The notes beneath the pieces are model-generated. The model was not told where the DNA came from and did not search any database. It worked only from the letters and a program-made list of their open reading frames with translations. This document shows positions 9,047 through 18,675 of a stretch of 64,000 nucleotides of DNA, one piece after another. A program made the position numbers and the translations under genes. Position 1 is the first letter of the stretch. Every line of letters begins with the position of its first letter. The stretch is from Deroplatys truncata. Its lineage: Eukaryota > Arthropoda > Insecta > Mantodea > Mantidae. The stretch spans positions 64,060,001 through 64,124,000 of the forward strand of contig CM060989.1 of assembly GCA_030765065.1 (NCBI GenBank), written 5' to 3'.

Positions 9047-10994
9047 CTGGTCATTTTCCCTTTGCAGGTCACCTTTTTTTCCCTTTGCTGGCCACATTTT
9101 CCCCTTTGCTGGCCACCTTTTTCCCTTTGCAGGTCACGTTTTTTCCCTCTTCTGGTCCCATTTTTCCCTTTACTGGTCACCTTTTTTCCCTTTGCTGTCA
9201 CATTTTTCCCTTTGCTGGTCACATTTTTCCCTTTGCTGGTCACATTTTTTCCCTTTGCTGGTCACTTTTTCCCTTTGCAGGTCGCATTTTTCCCTTTGCT
9301 GGTCACATTTTTCCCTTTGCTGGTCACCTTTTCCCTTTGCAGGTTACGTTTTTCCCTCTTCTGGTCCCATTTTTCCCTTTACTGGCCACCTTTTTCCCTT
9401 TGCTGATCACATTTTTCCCTTTGCTGGTCACGTTTTTCCCTTTGCTGTCACATTTTTTTCCCTTTGTTGGTCACCTTTTTTCCCCATTGCTTGTCACGTT
9501 TTTCCCTTTTCTGGTCACCTTTTTCCCTTTCCTGGTCACCTTTTTCCCTTTGCTGGTCACCTTTTTCCCTTTGCTGGTCACCTTTTTCCCTTTCCTGGTC
9601 ACCTTTTTCCCTTTGCAGGTCACCTTTTTCCCTTTCCTGGTCACCTTTTTCCCTTTGCTGGTCACCTTTTTCCCTTTCCTGGTCACCTTTTTCCCTTTGC
9701 TGGTCACCTTTTTCCCTTTCCTGGTCACCTTTTTCCCTTTGCTGGTCACCTTTTTCCCTTTCCTGGTCACCTTTTTCCCTTTGCTGGTCACCTTTTTCCC
9801 TTTGCTGGTCACCTTTTTCCCTTTGCTGGTCACCTTTTTCCCTTTGCTGGTCACCTTTTTCCCTTTCCTGGTCACCTTTTTCCCTTTCCTGGTCACCTTT
9901 TTCCCTTTCCTGGTCACCTTTTTCCCTTTCCTGGTCATCTTTTTCCCTTTCCTGGTCACCTTTTTCCCTTTGCTGGTCACCTTTTTCCCTTTGCTGGTCA
10001 CCTTTTTCCCTTTCCTGGTCACCTTTTTCCCTTTGCTGGTCACCTTTTTCCCTTTGCTGGTCACCTTTTTCCCTTTCCTGGTCACCTTTTTCCCTTTCCT
10101 GGTCACCTTTTTCCCTTTCCTGGTCACCTTTTTCCCTTTGCTGGTCACCTTTTTCCCTTTGCTGGTCACCTTTTTCCCTTTCCTGGTCACCTTTTTCCCT
10201 TTGCTGGTCACCTTTTTCCCTTTCCTGGTCACCTTTTTCCCTTTGCTGGTCACCTTTTCCCTTTCCTGGTCACCTTTTTCCCTTTGCTGGTCACCTTTTT
10301 CCCTTTCCTGGTCACCTTTTTCCCTTTGCTGGTCACCTTTTTCCCTTTCCTTGTCACCTTTTTCCCTTTGTTGGTCACCTTTTTCCCTTTCCTGGTCACC
10401 ATTTTCCCTTTCCTGGTCACCTTTTTCCCTTTCCTGGTCACCTTTTTCCCTTTCCTGGTCACCTTTTTCCCTTTGCTGGTCACCTTTTTCCCTTTGCTGG
10501 TCACCTTTTTCCCTTTCCTGGTCACCTTTTTCCCTTTGCTGGTCACCGTTTTCCCTTTCCTGGTCACCTTTTTCCCTTTGCTGGTCACCTTTTTCCCTTT
10601 CCTGGTCACCCTTTTCCCTTTCCTGGTCACCTTTTTCCCTTTCCTGGTCACCTTTTTCCCTTTGCTGGTCACCTTTTTCCCTTTCCTGGTCACCTTTTTC
10701 CCTTTCCTGGTCACCTTTTTCCCTTTCCTGGTCACCTTTTTCCCATTCCTGGTCACCTTTTTCCCTTTCCTGGTCACCTTTTTCCCTTTCCTGGTCACCT
10801 TTTTCCCTTTGCTGGTCACCTTTTTCCCTTTCCTGGTCACCTTTTTCCCTTTCCTGGTCACCTTTTTCCCTTTCCTGGTCACCTTTTTCCCTTTGCTGGT
10901 CACCTTTTTCCCTTTCCTGGTCACCTTTTTCCCTTTCCTGGTCACCTTTTTCCCTTTGCTGGTCACCTTTTTCCCTTTGCTGGTCACCTTTTCC
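9047..10994 (+). repeat. Minisatellite of about 93 units of 21 bp
   Basis: The unit is CACCTTTTTCCCTTTSCTGGT, with S being G or C in two intermingled variants. The first 450 bp are more diverged and include length changes; the remainder is very homogeneous. Because 21 is divisible by three, all frames stay open for hundreds of codons on both strands. The minus strand reads as Lys-rich heptads (KGKKVTR or EKGDQER). I treat these frames as by-products, since there is no codon bias beyond the repeat and the frames switch with indels. Confidence 0.95.
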
Positions 10995-11182
10995 CCTGAA
11001 TGGTTTACATGATAGGCAAGTCAAGAACATTGACATGAAACAGTTTTCCACTAAGTTCACATCTAAAGTCGCTTTCAAAGCCTAACATATGAATAGGCTG
11101 TGAGCATTCTTGTTTCATCCTCTCTAGCTTGACGGCTAAAATAAAATAAATCGCTCTTAATGTATATACGCTAATTAGAAAG

Positions 11183-11190
11183 TATAAAAG
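11183..11190 (+). promoter_or_regulatory. TATA box upstream of PLA2-like relic
   Basis: TATAAAAG lies 136 bp before the first recognisable coding segment of the relic, on the same strand. A donor-like CTAAGGTGGTT and an acceptor-like GGTTACATAG lie between, so a short 5' intron is possible. Confidence 0.4.
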
Positions 11191-11318
11191 AACTATCCTG
11201 AATAAAAATCGATTAGTATAACGTGAGAGCTAAGGTGGTTAAGCTCGCAAGAGGTTTCGGTTTAATTAACTCTCTCACTAGCCTGCAATCATTGAAGTAC
11301 ATTTACCTGGTTACATAG

Positions 11319-12048
11319 GCTGAGGAACTGTGGTAAAGCTAGAGAAAAATTAAAGATAGGAGACCCTGGAATCATTCCGTTAGACGATTCGTGTAATCTT
11401 AGCGGCATTGCCAACGCTCAGCATAAGGTCTCTGCTTCGAGAAACATTGCTGCCAAGATCTTACTGAAACGACTTGGAAAAGCGTGCAATCTGATGTTAC
11501 ATTAGGTGAAAAACTTGGCAGCGTGACTAGTAACAGCAATTATGAAGGGAAAGGTAGCTCCAGGTGCAGTAACCATGAAGAAGAAACGAGGAGGATTTCT
11601 ACCTCTCATACCAATTATTGCAGCTCTAGGCGCTGCTGCTGGAGGTGCAGCCAAAATTGCCTCAGCAGTAAATAAGAAAAAGGCAGCAGATAAACAACTT
11701 GCCGAAATGATGAGGAATAAGAGAGAAATTGAGAGAAAGGTATCTGTTGGCGGAGGGTCCAAAAAGAAGAAACGAGGAGGATTTCTACCACTCATACCAA
11801 TTATTGCAGCACTAGGAGCCGCCGCTGGAGGTGCATCACAAATTGCTACAGCTGTAAATACGAAAAAAGCTGCAGATAAACAACTTGCTGAAATGATGAG
11901 ACGTAACAGAGAAATTGAAGCAAGAGGGAGAGGTTTTCGAGTGAAGAAGAATAAGGGAAGAAACACAAAAACGAAGAGGAGACAGAGCCTGAAAGGGAAT
12001 TCAAAAAACTCTGGCAGAGGACTATACTTGTCCCGCAAAAAACATTGA
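11319..12048 (+). pseudogene. Decayed parvovirus-type PLA2-like / X-like gene
   Basis: An open segment from about 11319 to a stop at 11503 contains KIGDPGIIPLDDSCNLSGIA, resembling the core of the parvoviral phospholipase A2 family. The next recognisable piece (SDVTLGEKLGSV) is in another frame, and the first frame resumes before the ATG at 11542, so two compensating frameshifts interrupt the gene. The positions expected to hold the calcium loop (here NCGKAREKL) and the catalytic His-Asp pair (here Ser-Gly) are changed, so enzymatic activity is not expected. The intact 168-residue C-terminal part (11542-12048) carries a tandem duplication of KKKRGGFLPLIPIIAALGAA with an Ala/Gly-rich continuation and a basic helix, then an Arg/Lys-rich tail. 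Such Lys-rich hydrophobic modules are known in adenovirus protein X and Polinton/adintovirus-like elements. Viral ancestry is inference from both halves. Confidence 0.6.
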
Positions 12049-12346
12049 GTAACATAGACCTTGACTTGTATGCCCGACGTTTAAAGATTCCTCATATTAG
12101 GATGCGAATATCTTCTTTATTAGATCAGTGAATAATAATAATAATAATAAAAATGTCATTAAAATGTCCTTTCACTCTTGATTTTTTCCAGTGATTGTTC
12201 TATAGGAACGTTCTGCGACCCTTCAGTGACAAAGTTATTCCATCTAATCAGCTGTCTGAATCTGATTTCCTAGTGAATATATTTAAGTTGAGCATCATAC
12301 GTATTTAGCGCAGTATTGCATATTTATATACTTTACATCGTCTCAG

Positions 12347-12520
12347 GGTGAAGAGAATGCTGTTGTTAAACCTGTGCTCAGCGAGTGGAGAAGGCTTGTG
12401 ATTCGACTTTCTGATGGTGAGATCTCAAGACTGTTAAGCTGGATAAGACTCTGTTTCACCCATTTAGGACCACAGATCTGCATACTCAACCTGCTGTATT
12501 ACATGAATTTACCTGAATAG
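12347..12520 (+). CDS. Candidate coding exon near inner TIR edge, right
   Basis: Mirror of the 57-codon exon in the left arm, after the same acceptor-like TCTCAG. A TGT-to-TAT difference changes Cys to Tyr close to the C-terminus. The gene would read from the centre outward, downstream of the PLA2-like relic; whether they belong to one transcript is unknown. Confidence 0.4.
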   Translation, partial: GEENAVVKPVLSEWRRLVIRLSDGEISRLLSWIRLCFTHLGPQICILNLLYYMNLPE

Positions 12521-13068
12521 TGACACCACATCTAAAATGGAGAAGCCGTGATTTGTCATTTTTTGGTGCTCTGACTTAAGATCGAGTAATGCATCTAAAG
12601 ACGGTTCTCTTTTTGATCATTGTGATATAACTTAAACTAATCATTGTAATGATTTATTTTTCATTAGGAATACAAGGATTTTTAATGAATAAAAACACTA
12701 TGTAAAAACATACCTTAATTCTTTTATTGTTATTATTTATCTTACATTTCCATCACTTTCTCGTCCGACACATTGTTTCTGTATATGTCATTACACTTGT
12801 AACAGCAGGTTATGCAAATTTCCTTATTATTTAAATGAAAGTCTTTTTATTTTCATAATTTGTATTCCAGCGTGGCAAACAGCCTTAATGCTGTTAATGT
12901 ATACAGGGCTCAAGTCTTTTAGGATACAAATTTCACCATTACTTAAAGTATTTTCACAGTCACTTAAATTATTGCTCACAATGCTTAATTTCAGTGAATA
13001 TAGGGAGACTAGTTCGAGCTAACTCTCAGCCATGCATTTAATTGTATACAAAATTGACCGTATTTTTT

Positions 13069-14870
13069 TCATTGTATACCCTGTAATGTTATATAAGGAT
13101 CCTGTCTTAATGTGTTTCGGTGATGTAGATGTCTCAGCACCCGTTTCTTGCCGAAATGTTTCTTGTAGGTATTCCACCCTCCAATAGCGTCAGCATCCAT
13201 TGCATGGTAGTAGGCTATTCCTCTTCTTCTTCTTCCTCTTATTGCACACCCTGAAACATTGCACAATGAAAGTCTTAGAAAACTATCTTGGTCAAGTAAA
13301 GGCAACCTGGAAAGAATTACATTTTTTGTTATGATACATGTAAAATGAAGCATATGGCACATGTAAAAAGAAGCACAAAGATTTGTATAAACATTCGGAT
13401 ATTTAGAGTTATTTCAATGCGCTAGATATAATTAAACTCAAGCATGTGATATTGTAATTTCGTTAATTTTTTTTTATAAAATTCTATAATATGCATCTTT
13501 TGTATCTTTATATGTAATATCAATGAGTCAGTTGTTTTATTTATGAATTTTTCATTGTGAAATGGGAGAACATTCAATACTTAAGTTTGACACTTCTACG
13601 CACCTTCTTTGCATGTAAAAAAGACAATTTACATGTCTTAAATTTCCCCTTCTCTGCCATGCCATTATACTGTAGGTATACGCTCCCAGGTATTTCTGCA
13701 ATCTCTTGATCGGTTAACGAATTATAGCGCTCTGGCAAGAACACTTGACAATCCTCCAGCGAAGATACGATCCTGGTACCATATCTTGTTTGAACTCTCT
13801 TTAAGGACTTTATCTCATAGATAAGACCTATTTCGAGATCTTGAACTCGGCGAGTCGGTAGGAAACTACGCTCTTCCACCATCTTGTTAAGTCTATCAGC
13901 TAAACAATCTGTAACAGACATTGTCATGAATTATTATTTTCACTACATTATTCAAGTTGAAGAACTAGGGTGTGTATGTTTTGTAAGTAAGCCTATGAGG
14001 GTGTAGAGAAATAAAGAATAAGTACAGAAATCATGTGAATGTTCATTGAAGATGAGCCAGCAGAGAACCAAAGAATGAGTAGAGGAAATCGTGTGCGAAT
14101 GTATAGTGAAACAAAGAATGAGGGGGAAAATCGTATGAATGTTTAAGTAAGAAGAATGTGTTGAGAAGATCATGTGAATGTCAATAGAGAAATGAGCTGA
14201 GAACGTCGTGTGAATGTTAACAAAGCATGAACCTGCAGGGGGGACAAAGAATGAGTAGAGGAAATCATGTGAGTGTATAGTGAAACAAAGAATGAGGGTA
14301 AAGTCGTATGAATGTTTATGTAAGAAGAAGGTGTTGAGAAGATCATGTGAATGTCAATAGAGAAATGAGCTGAGAACGTCGTGTGAATGTTAACAAAGCA
14401 TGAACCTGCAGGGGGGACAAAGAATGAGTAGAGGAAATCATGTGAGTGTATAGTGAAACAAAGAATGAGGGTAAAGTCGTATGAATGTTTATGTAAGAAG
14501 AAGGTGTGGCGAAAATCATGTGAATGTTAATGGAAGCAAAGAATGTGAAGAGAAAGTCATGTGAATGTTAACAGAGCATGAACCTGTAGGTGGAATAAAG
14601 AATGAGTAGAGGAAATCATGTGAGTGTATAGTGAAACAAAGAATGAGGGGAAAATCGTATGAATGTTTATGTAAGAAGAATGTGTGGCGAAAATCATGTG
14701 AACTGAAGAAGAGTATGCAGTGAAATCCATGTGAATGTAAAGCACAGATTAGAAAATATGATGCTCTTTGTAACGAATCGTCTTTCATGTACTGTAACGT
14801 TTAAATAAAATTAAATGTATTGTAAAAGCCAACAGTGATTTTGTATAGTTATTTAAAACTCACCTTGCAT
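13069..14870 (-). CDS. Spliced 62-aa Arg-rich protein, right-arm copy
   Basis: Leader exon 14870-14864 joins an exon at 13250-13069 in frame, as in the left arm. The intervening intron is 1,613 bp. The coding sequence is unchanged relative to the left copy. The donor here is AAG|GTGAGT, a full consensus. Confidence 0.5.
13574..14870 (-). CDS. Spliced 113-aa possible OB-fold protein, right-arm copy
   Basis: Leader exon 14870-14864 joins exon 13908-13574 in frame; the translated product equals that of the left arm. With the consensus donor GTGAGT this copy should splice better than the left one. Identical products from both arms show that both remain under constraint or have been homogenised. 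Confidence 0.6.
14007..14741 (-). repeat. 173-bp tandem repeat inside the intron, right
   Basis: Mirror of the left intronic array, with the same three unit boundaries. Confidence 0.75.
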
Positions 14871-15112
14871 TGCCCCGTTTTGATATGTGCTGAATGTGTA
14901 GACGGTCTGTAGCTCACTTTGCTTTTAAAGCTCTTTAAAACTTGAATGTAAAGTTAATAAGTACACAACAGTTCTAACATGGGACAGATGTCTGTTTATA
15001 TAGGGATCTAAACCCCCTCCAGGCGATGCCTGCACGTCATCATGGCTGTGATGCTTACACGTCACGTGATTATTGCAGCCAATGACATCATCTCTTGCTA
15101 CGCATGCGCAGA
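14871..15112 (-). promoter_or_regulatory. Promoter and leader of the arm genes, right
   Basis: Mirror of the left promoter: TATATAA at 15002-14996, upstream CRE-like, CACGTG, CCAAT and NRF1-like sites, then a GA/CT-rich tract at about 15147-15196. The two promoters point toward each other across the element. Confidence 0.65.
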
Positions 15113-15275
15113 GGCCCTCAGCACTTCTATCCCTGCTTGTTTCACTTCCTCTCCCTCTCTCGCTCTCTCTCTCTCCCTCTCTCGCTCTCTCTCACACAGC
15201 TGCATGCAGTTAAAGCATCAATCTAAGTGATGCATTCTAGAGTACAGAGGAAAATCAGTGAAGTCATTGAAAGAT

Positions 15276-17238
15276 CGGGGTTCGAACTAGGGGCAACTGA
15301 TTGAAAATTATATACAGCATTAATTGTTCATTGTATGAGCTATCAAACATGCTTTCGTCTACAGCTCTATCTCTGCTAGTTTCTGCGATAATTGAGATTT
15401 AAACTTAAGGATCGAACCCTGGACGTCAGGTACCCTAATATACACCCGCAAGATATTATCTGATGACATAAACGTAATAGGTTTATTTGGTACCTTTGTC
15501 TTAATTATTTACTGTTATTAAATTTATAAGTAAACTTCATTGAATCGGTATTCGAACTCAGAACGCCAGAAACAAAATTATTTATAATATTAGTTTGATG
15601 TGTTTAAAAGACCTGTATGCAGTTGCAACATTGATCTAAGTGATATATTCTAGAACACAGTGGAAAATTAAGGAAGTCACTGAAAGATCGGGATTCGAGC
15701 TAGGGACACTGATTGGAAATTATATAAAGCATTAATTGTTCGTCGTAGGAACTAAATATCGTGCTTTGGTCCGCACCTTAATCCCTGCTAGTTCCTGAGA
15801 TAATTGAGATTTAAAGTTAAGGATCGAACCCATGACACCCAGACTCTAATATACATGCACAAGAAACGAGCTAATGGCATAAAAGTAATAAAGTTTATTT
15901 ACTGTCTTTATTTTAATTAGTTTTGGAGTTATTAGAAGACCAGTTTCGAGCAATCGTAAATGGAGCCTTGCATCCCGAGCTATAATTAGTTTTTATTGCA
16001 TCATTTTGTCTCTTTTCATTCAGGACATGCGCGTGAGTTGGTGTGTGCCTGTGTTGGTTGGTGCTGTTGGGTGTAAGTGAACAGTCATATGTGCTTGCAC
16101 GTGTGTGTGTGTTTGTCCATGTATATGTATGTGTGAGTGTAAGAGCACTGGTGTATGTATGTATACGCATGAGGTGCGTGAATGCGTGTGTGTACTGGTG
16201 TATGTGTGTGTGTGTGTACTGTTGTATGTATGTGCATGTGTGTGTATGTGCAGGTGTATGTATATGCGTGTGTGTATGTGCTTGCGTGTGTGTACTTACA
16301 TGTGCGTGTGTGTATGTGCTTGCATGCGTGCACCAGTGTATGTTTGCTGATGTGTGTACAAGCGCTCGTGTATATGTGAACGCCTGAATGTGTACAAGTC
16401 GTGGAGAAAGAAAGAGATAGATAGAAAGAAAAAGAGAGGAGAAGAAGAAAGAATGTTGTCTAGGCATCGAGATATCTAGTATGCATCAGGGTTTAATATA
16501 AATAATTATAGTTGTTAAATGCAATTTTAATCCGACCGCCCGCTGCTTCAATAACTTAATAGTTATTATAGCGTTTCACAGGGTTGGATTCGAACTATGG
16601 ACCACTGGTTCCTAAGAATACAGATCGTTAAACATTGTAATGTCGTGTATATTAAATTATATTTGTTAAACACATTTTAATCTGGTCGTGCATAGTTTAA
16701 TATTTATTAAGCATTAGAGTTTCGCAGATTCGATCTAGGATCCCCCCTGAACACCGTTTCATTAATTAAATTATATTCGTTAAACACGTTTTAATCTGAC
16801 CGCGCAATACTCACATAGTTTAATATTTATTAAGCATTAGAGATTCGATCTAGAACCCACTGAACACCCTTTTATTAATTATTGTAATGATATATAAAAA
16901 TTAAATTATATTTGTTAAATGCATTTTAATCTGACCTTGCATAGTTTAATATTTATTAAGCATTAGAGTTTCGTTGGGTAAGATTCGAATTAGGGTCCTC
17001 TGAACGGTCTTTCATTGATTAGGATGATGATGTATAAAAAATTAAATTATAATTGATAAATACATTTTTTTAATCTGACCTTGCATAGTTTAATAGTTAT
17101 TACGCGTTAGAGTTTCACTTGGTAAGACTCGAGCTAGAATTCTCTGAACGCCTTTTTATTAATTAGGGTAATGATATAATAATATCAATCATTAATTTCT
17201 CATTAGCAATAAACTTTTGATTACAGTAAGAATCGAAC
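15276..17238 (-). repeat. Array of tRNA B-box-like motifs, right arm
   Basis: Mirror of the left array with the same eleven motifs, for example GGGTTCGAACCC-type at the inner end and AGTTCGAATCC around 16597. The motif cores are retained. Confidence 0.6.
16077..16389 (-). repeat. CA-rich degenerate microsatellite, right arm
   Basis: About 22 bp longer than in the left arm, with an extra tract around 16290-16310. Confidence 0.8.
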
Positions 17239-17409
17239 ACCGATCTATGGATATCACTCAGAGGTTTAATGCACGTAATGAAATGTATATTAGATGCTTT
17301 TCGGAGTCGTTGGCTGAAACAGAATGCTTGTTAACTATGCTCGGATATATTCGTAGGAGGTCGTAAAACATCGGGGAGAACTCCCTCAGGCAAAATCATG
17401 ATGGCCGAC

Positions 17410-17949
17410 CTGACGTCACGCAGAGTTGGTAAACAAGTTTCTCTCTCTTTCACACAAACAAGGAGAGGACGAGTATAAAGCAGCCCTCGAATTCTTTTGT
17501 TAAACTAGCAGGTGGCCAAACAATGGGAACGCTGCAGGTGTCTTTCTAAACTAGCCTTGCACAGAACAATAGAAAGGCACACACAATAGAATCTCTTACA
17601 CAATGGAAAGGGTCAGGTTTTGTTATGGAGCAGGTGTCTTTCTAAAGTATGACGTCACGCAGAGTTGGTAAACAAGTTTCTCTCTCTTTCACACAAACAA
17701 GGACAGGACGAGTATAAAGCAACCCTCGAATTCTTTTGTTAAACTAGCAGGTGGCCAAACAATGGGAACGCTGCAGGTGTCTTTCTAAACTAGCCTTGCC
17801 AAGGACAATAGAATCTCTTACACAATGGAAAGGGTCAGGCTTTGTTATTGGGTTGCCAGGTGGTCTTTCTAAAGAATGCTTGCATCGGACAATAGAAAGG
17901 CACACACAATAGAATCTCTTACACAATGGAAAGGGTCAGGCTTTATTAC
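17410..17949 (-). repeat. Tandem 239-bp repeat with CRE-like sites, right arm
   Basis: Mirror of 2280-2819; TGACGTCA occurs twice. One T/C difference from the left arm is visible near 17944. Confidence 0.6.
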
Positions 17950-18270
17950 AACCCTAATTCATCATGGGCTTTGTTCATTTTGACAGCTGAAGGGCAAGCA
18001 TTGTTCTTTTGTTAAAAGCTAGTGGAACGAGTATGCCACGTGTTCGACACACACAATGGAAGTGGGGGCGGGTAACTGACCAGGTGCAGAAGTGGCCGGA
18101 TGTGGAATGGGTAGGAAAAACATCTCGCCTTTGTTACAGAACCTTAAATTTATGACCCCTTTGTTCGTTTTGACAGTTGATTGACAGCCTTAATTACCTA
18201 ACTGTCAAGCCTCCATTGTACTCAACATGATTTACGACCGCAGGTGCAGCTAAAACTACCAAGGCACAGC

Positions 18271-18315
18271 GGGGGGAGGGGGAGGGAGGAGGTGGGGGAG
18301 GGAGGAGGTGGGGGA
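18271..18315 (+). promoter_or_regulatory. G-quadruplex-capable tract near right tip
   Basis: GGGGGGAGGGGGAGGGAGG and continuing G-runs, 65-110 bp from the right end. The G-rich strand reads toward the tip at both ends. Confidence 0.5.
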
Positions 18316-18380
18316 GCTCATTTGCATATGAATAGCCGTGCATAAATTAACTGTTTCAGGACCGCTAAATCTACCCTACT

Positions 18381-18386
18381 TATACC
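18381..18386. repeat. Target-site duplication TATACC, right
   Basis: Exact copy of 1843-1848, immediately after the last base of the right arm. Confidence 0.88.
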
Positions 18387-18675
18387 CATATCCTATCTTG
18401 CTTAGGTGCCAGCCGGTCTGCTTCACGCAAGCGGCTGCACAAGTTAAGCAGAATTGGGTTGGGCATCACTTGAACGCTTGTCCGCTTGAGTGGGTCGTCG
18501 AGACCCAGACAGTGGCAGCATAAGAGGCGAAGCTCCGCCCACAAACCGACAAAAGCCTGCGCAAATTTCCAAACCTATTTTATCGCACAGGTAAAGCCGC
18601 ATAAGCGGCTAGGTACTGTGGCGATTCTACATTCCGCTCAGGTGAACCTGGGCGACCTGCTCTCGATTGCTGGAC
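18387..18675 (+). mobile_element. LINE 3' remnant, right half of split copy
   Basis: This aligns by eye with 62570-62876, the 3' end of the full LINE: CCTATCTTGCTT, a stem-loop ending CACAAGTTAAGCAG, TATCGCACAGGTAAAGCCGC, AGGTGAACCTGGGCGACCTG and the final CTCGATTGCTGG. It completes the LINE fragment at 1494-1842. Confidence 0.85.

Larger units (their letters stand above)
1849..18380. mobile_element. Giant-TIR, Polinton-like non-autonomous DNA element
   Basis: The element is 16,532 bp long, starts AGTAGGGTAGATTTAGC and ends with the exact complement. It has a perfect 6-bp target duplication and lies inside a LINE 3' end whose two halves flank it. Its arms of 6,282 and 6,298 bp make up about three quarters of its length. 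Six-bp duplications and AG...CT ends are established features of Polinton/Maverick elements, and a parvovirus-type PLA2-like segment occurs in the centre. I see no protein-primed DNA polymerase, integrase, packaging ATPase, protease or major capsid gene, so movement would depend on factors supplied elsewhere. Classification is inference from ends, duplication size and one gene relic; an unrelated class of giant-TIR transposon remains possible. Confidence 0.85.
12083..18380 (-). repeat. Right giant terminal inverted repeat
   Basis: Reverse complement of 1849-8130. In the gene-bearing part the arms align without gaps (left plus right coordinate equals 20207). The offset changes by 22 in the CA tract and by 6 in the ATT tract. 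The scattered substitutions between arms argue against an assembly fold-back artefact. Confidence 0.95.

Noticed and set aside
9047..10994. CRISPR-like array
   Set aside because: Units are contiguous 21-mers without unique spacers, in a eukaryotic context.
9085..11085. Open frames of 500-660 codons over the minisatellite, both strands
   Set aside because: A 21-bp unit without stops keeps every frame open. The frames shift with indels and encode only heptad repeats.
1849..18380. The giant palindrome might be an assembly fold-back artefact
   Set aside because: The arms differ at scattered bases and in two microsatellite lengths, the centre is unique, and a target duplication plus split LINE flank the ends.
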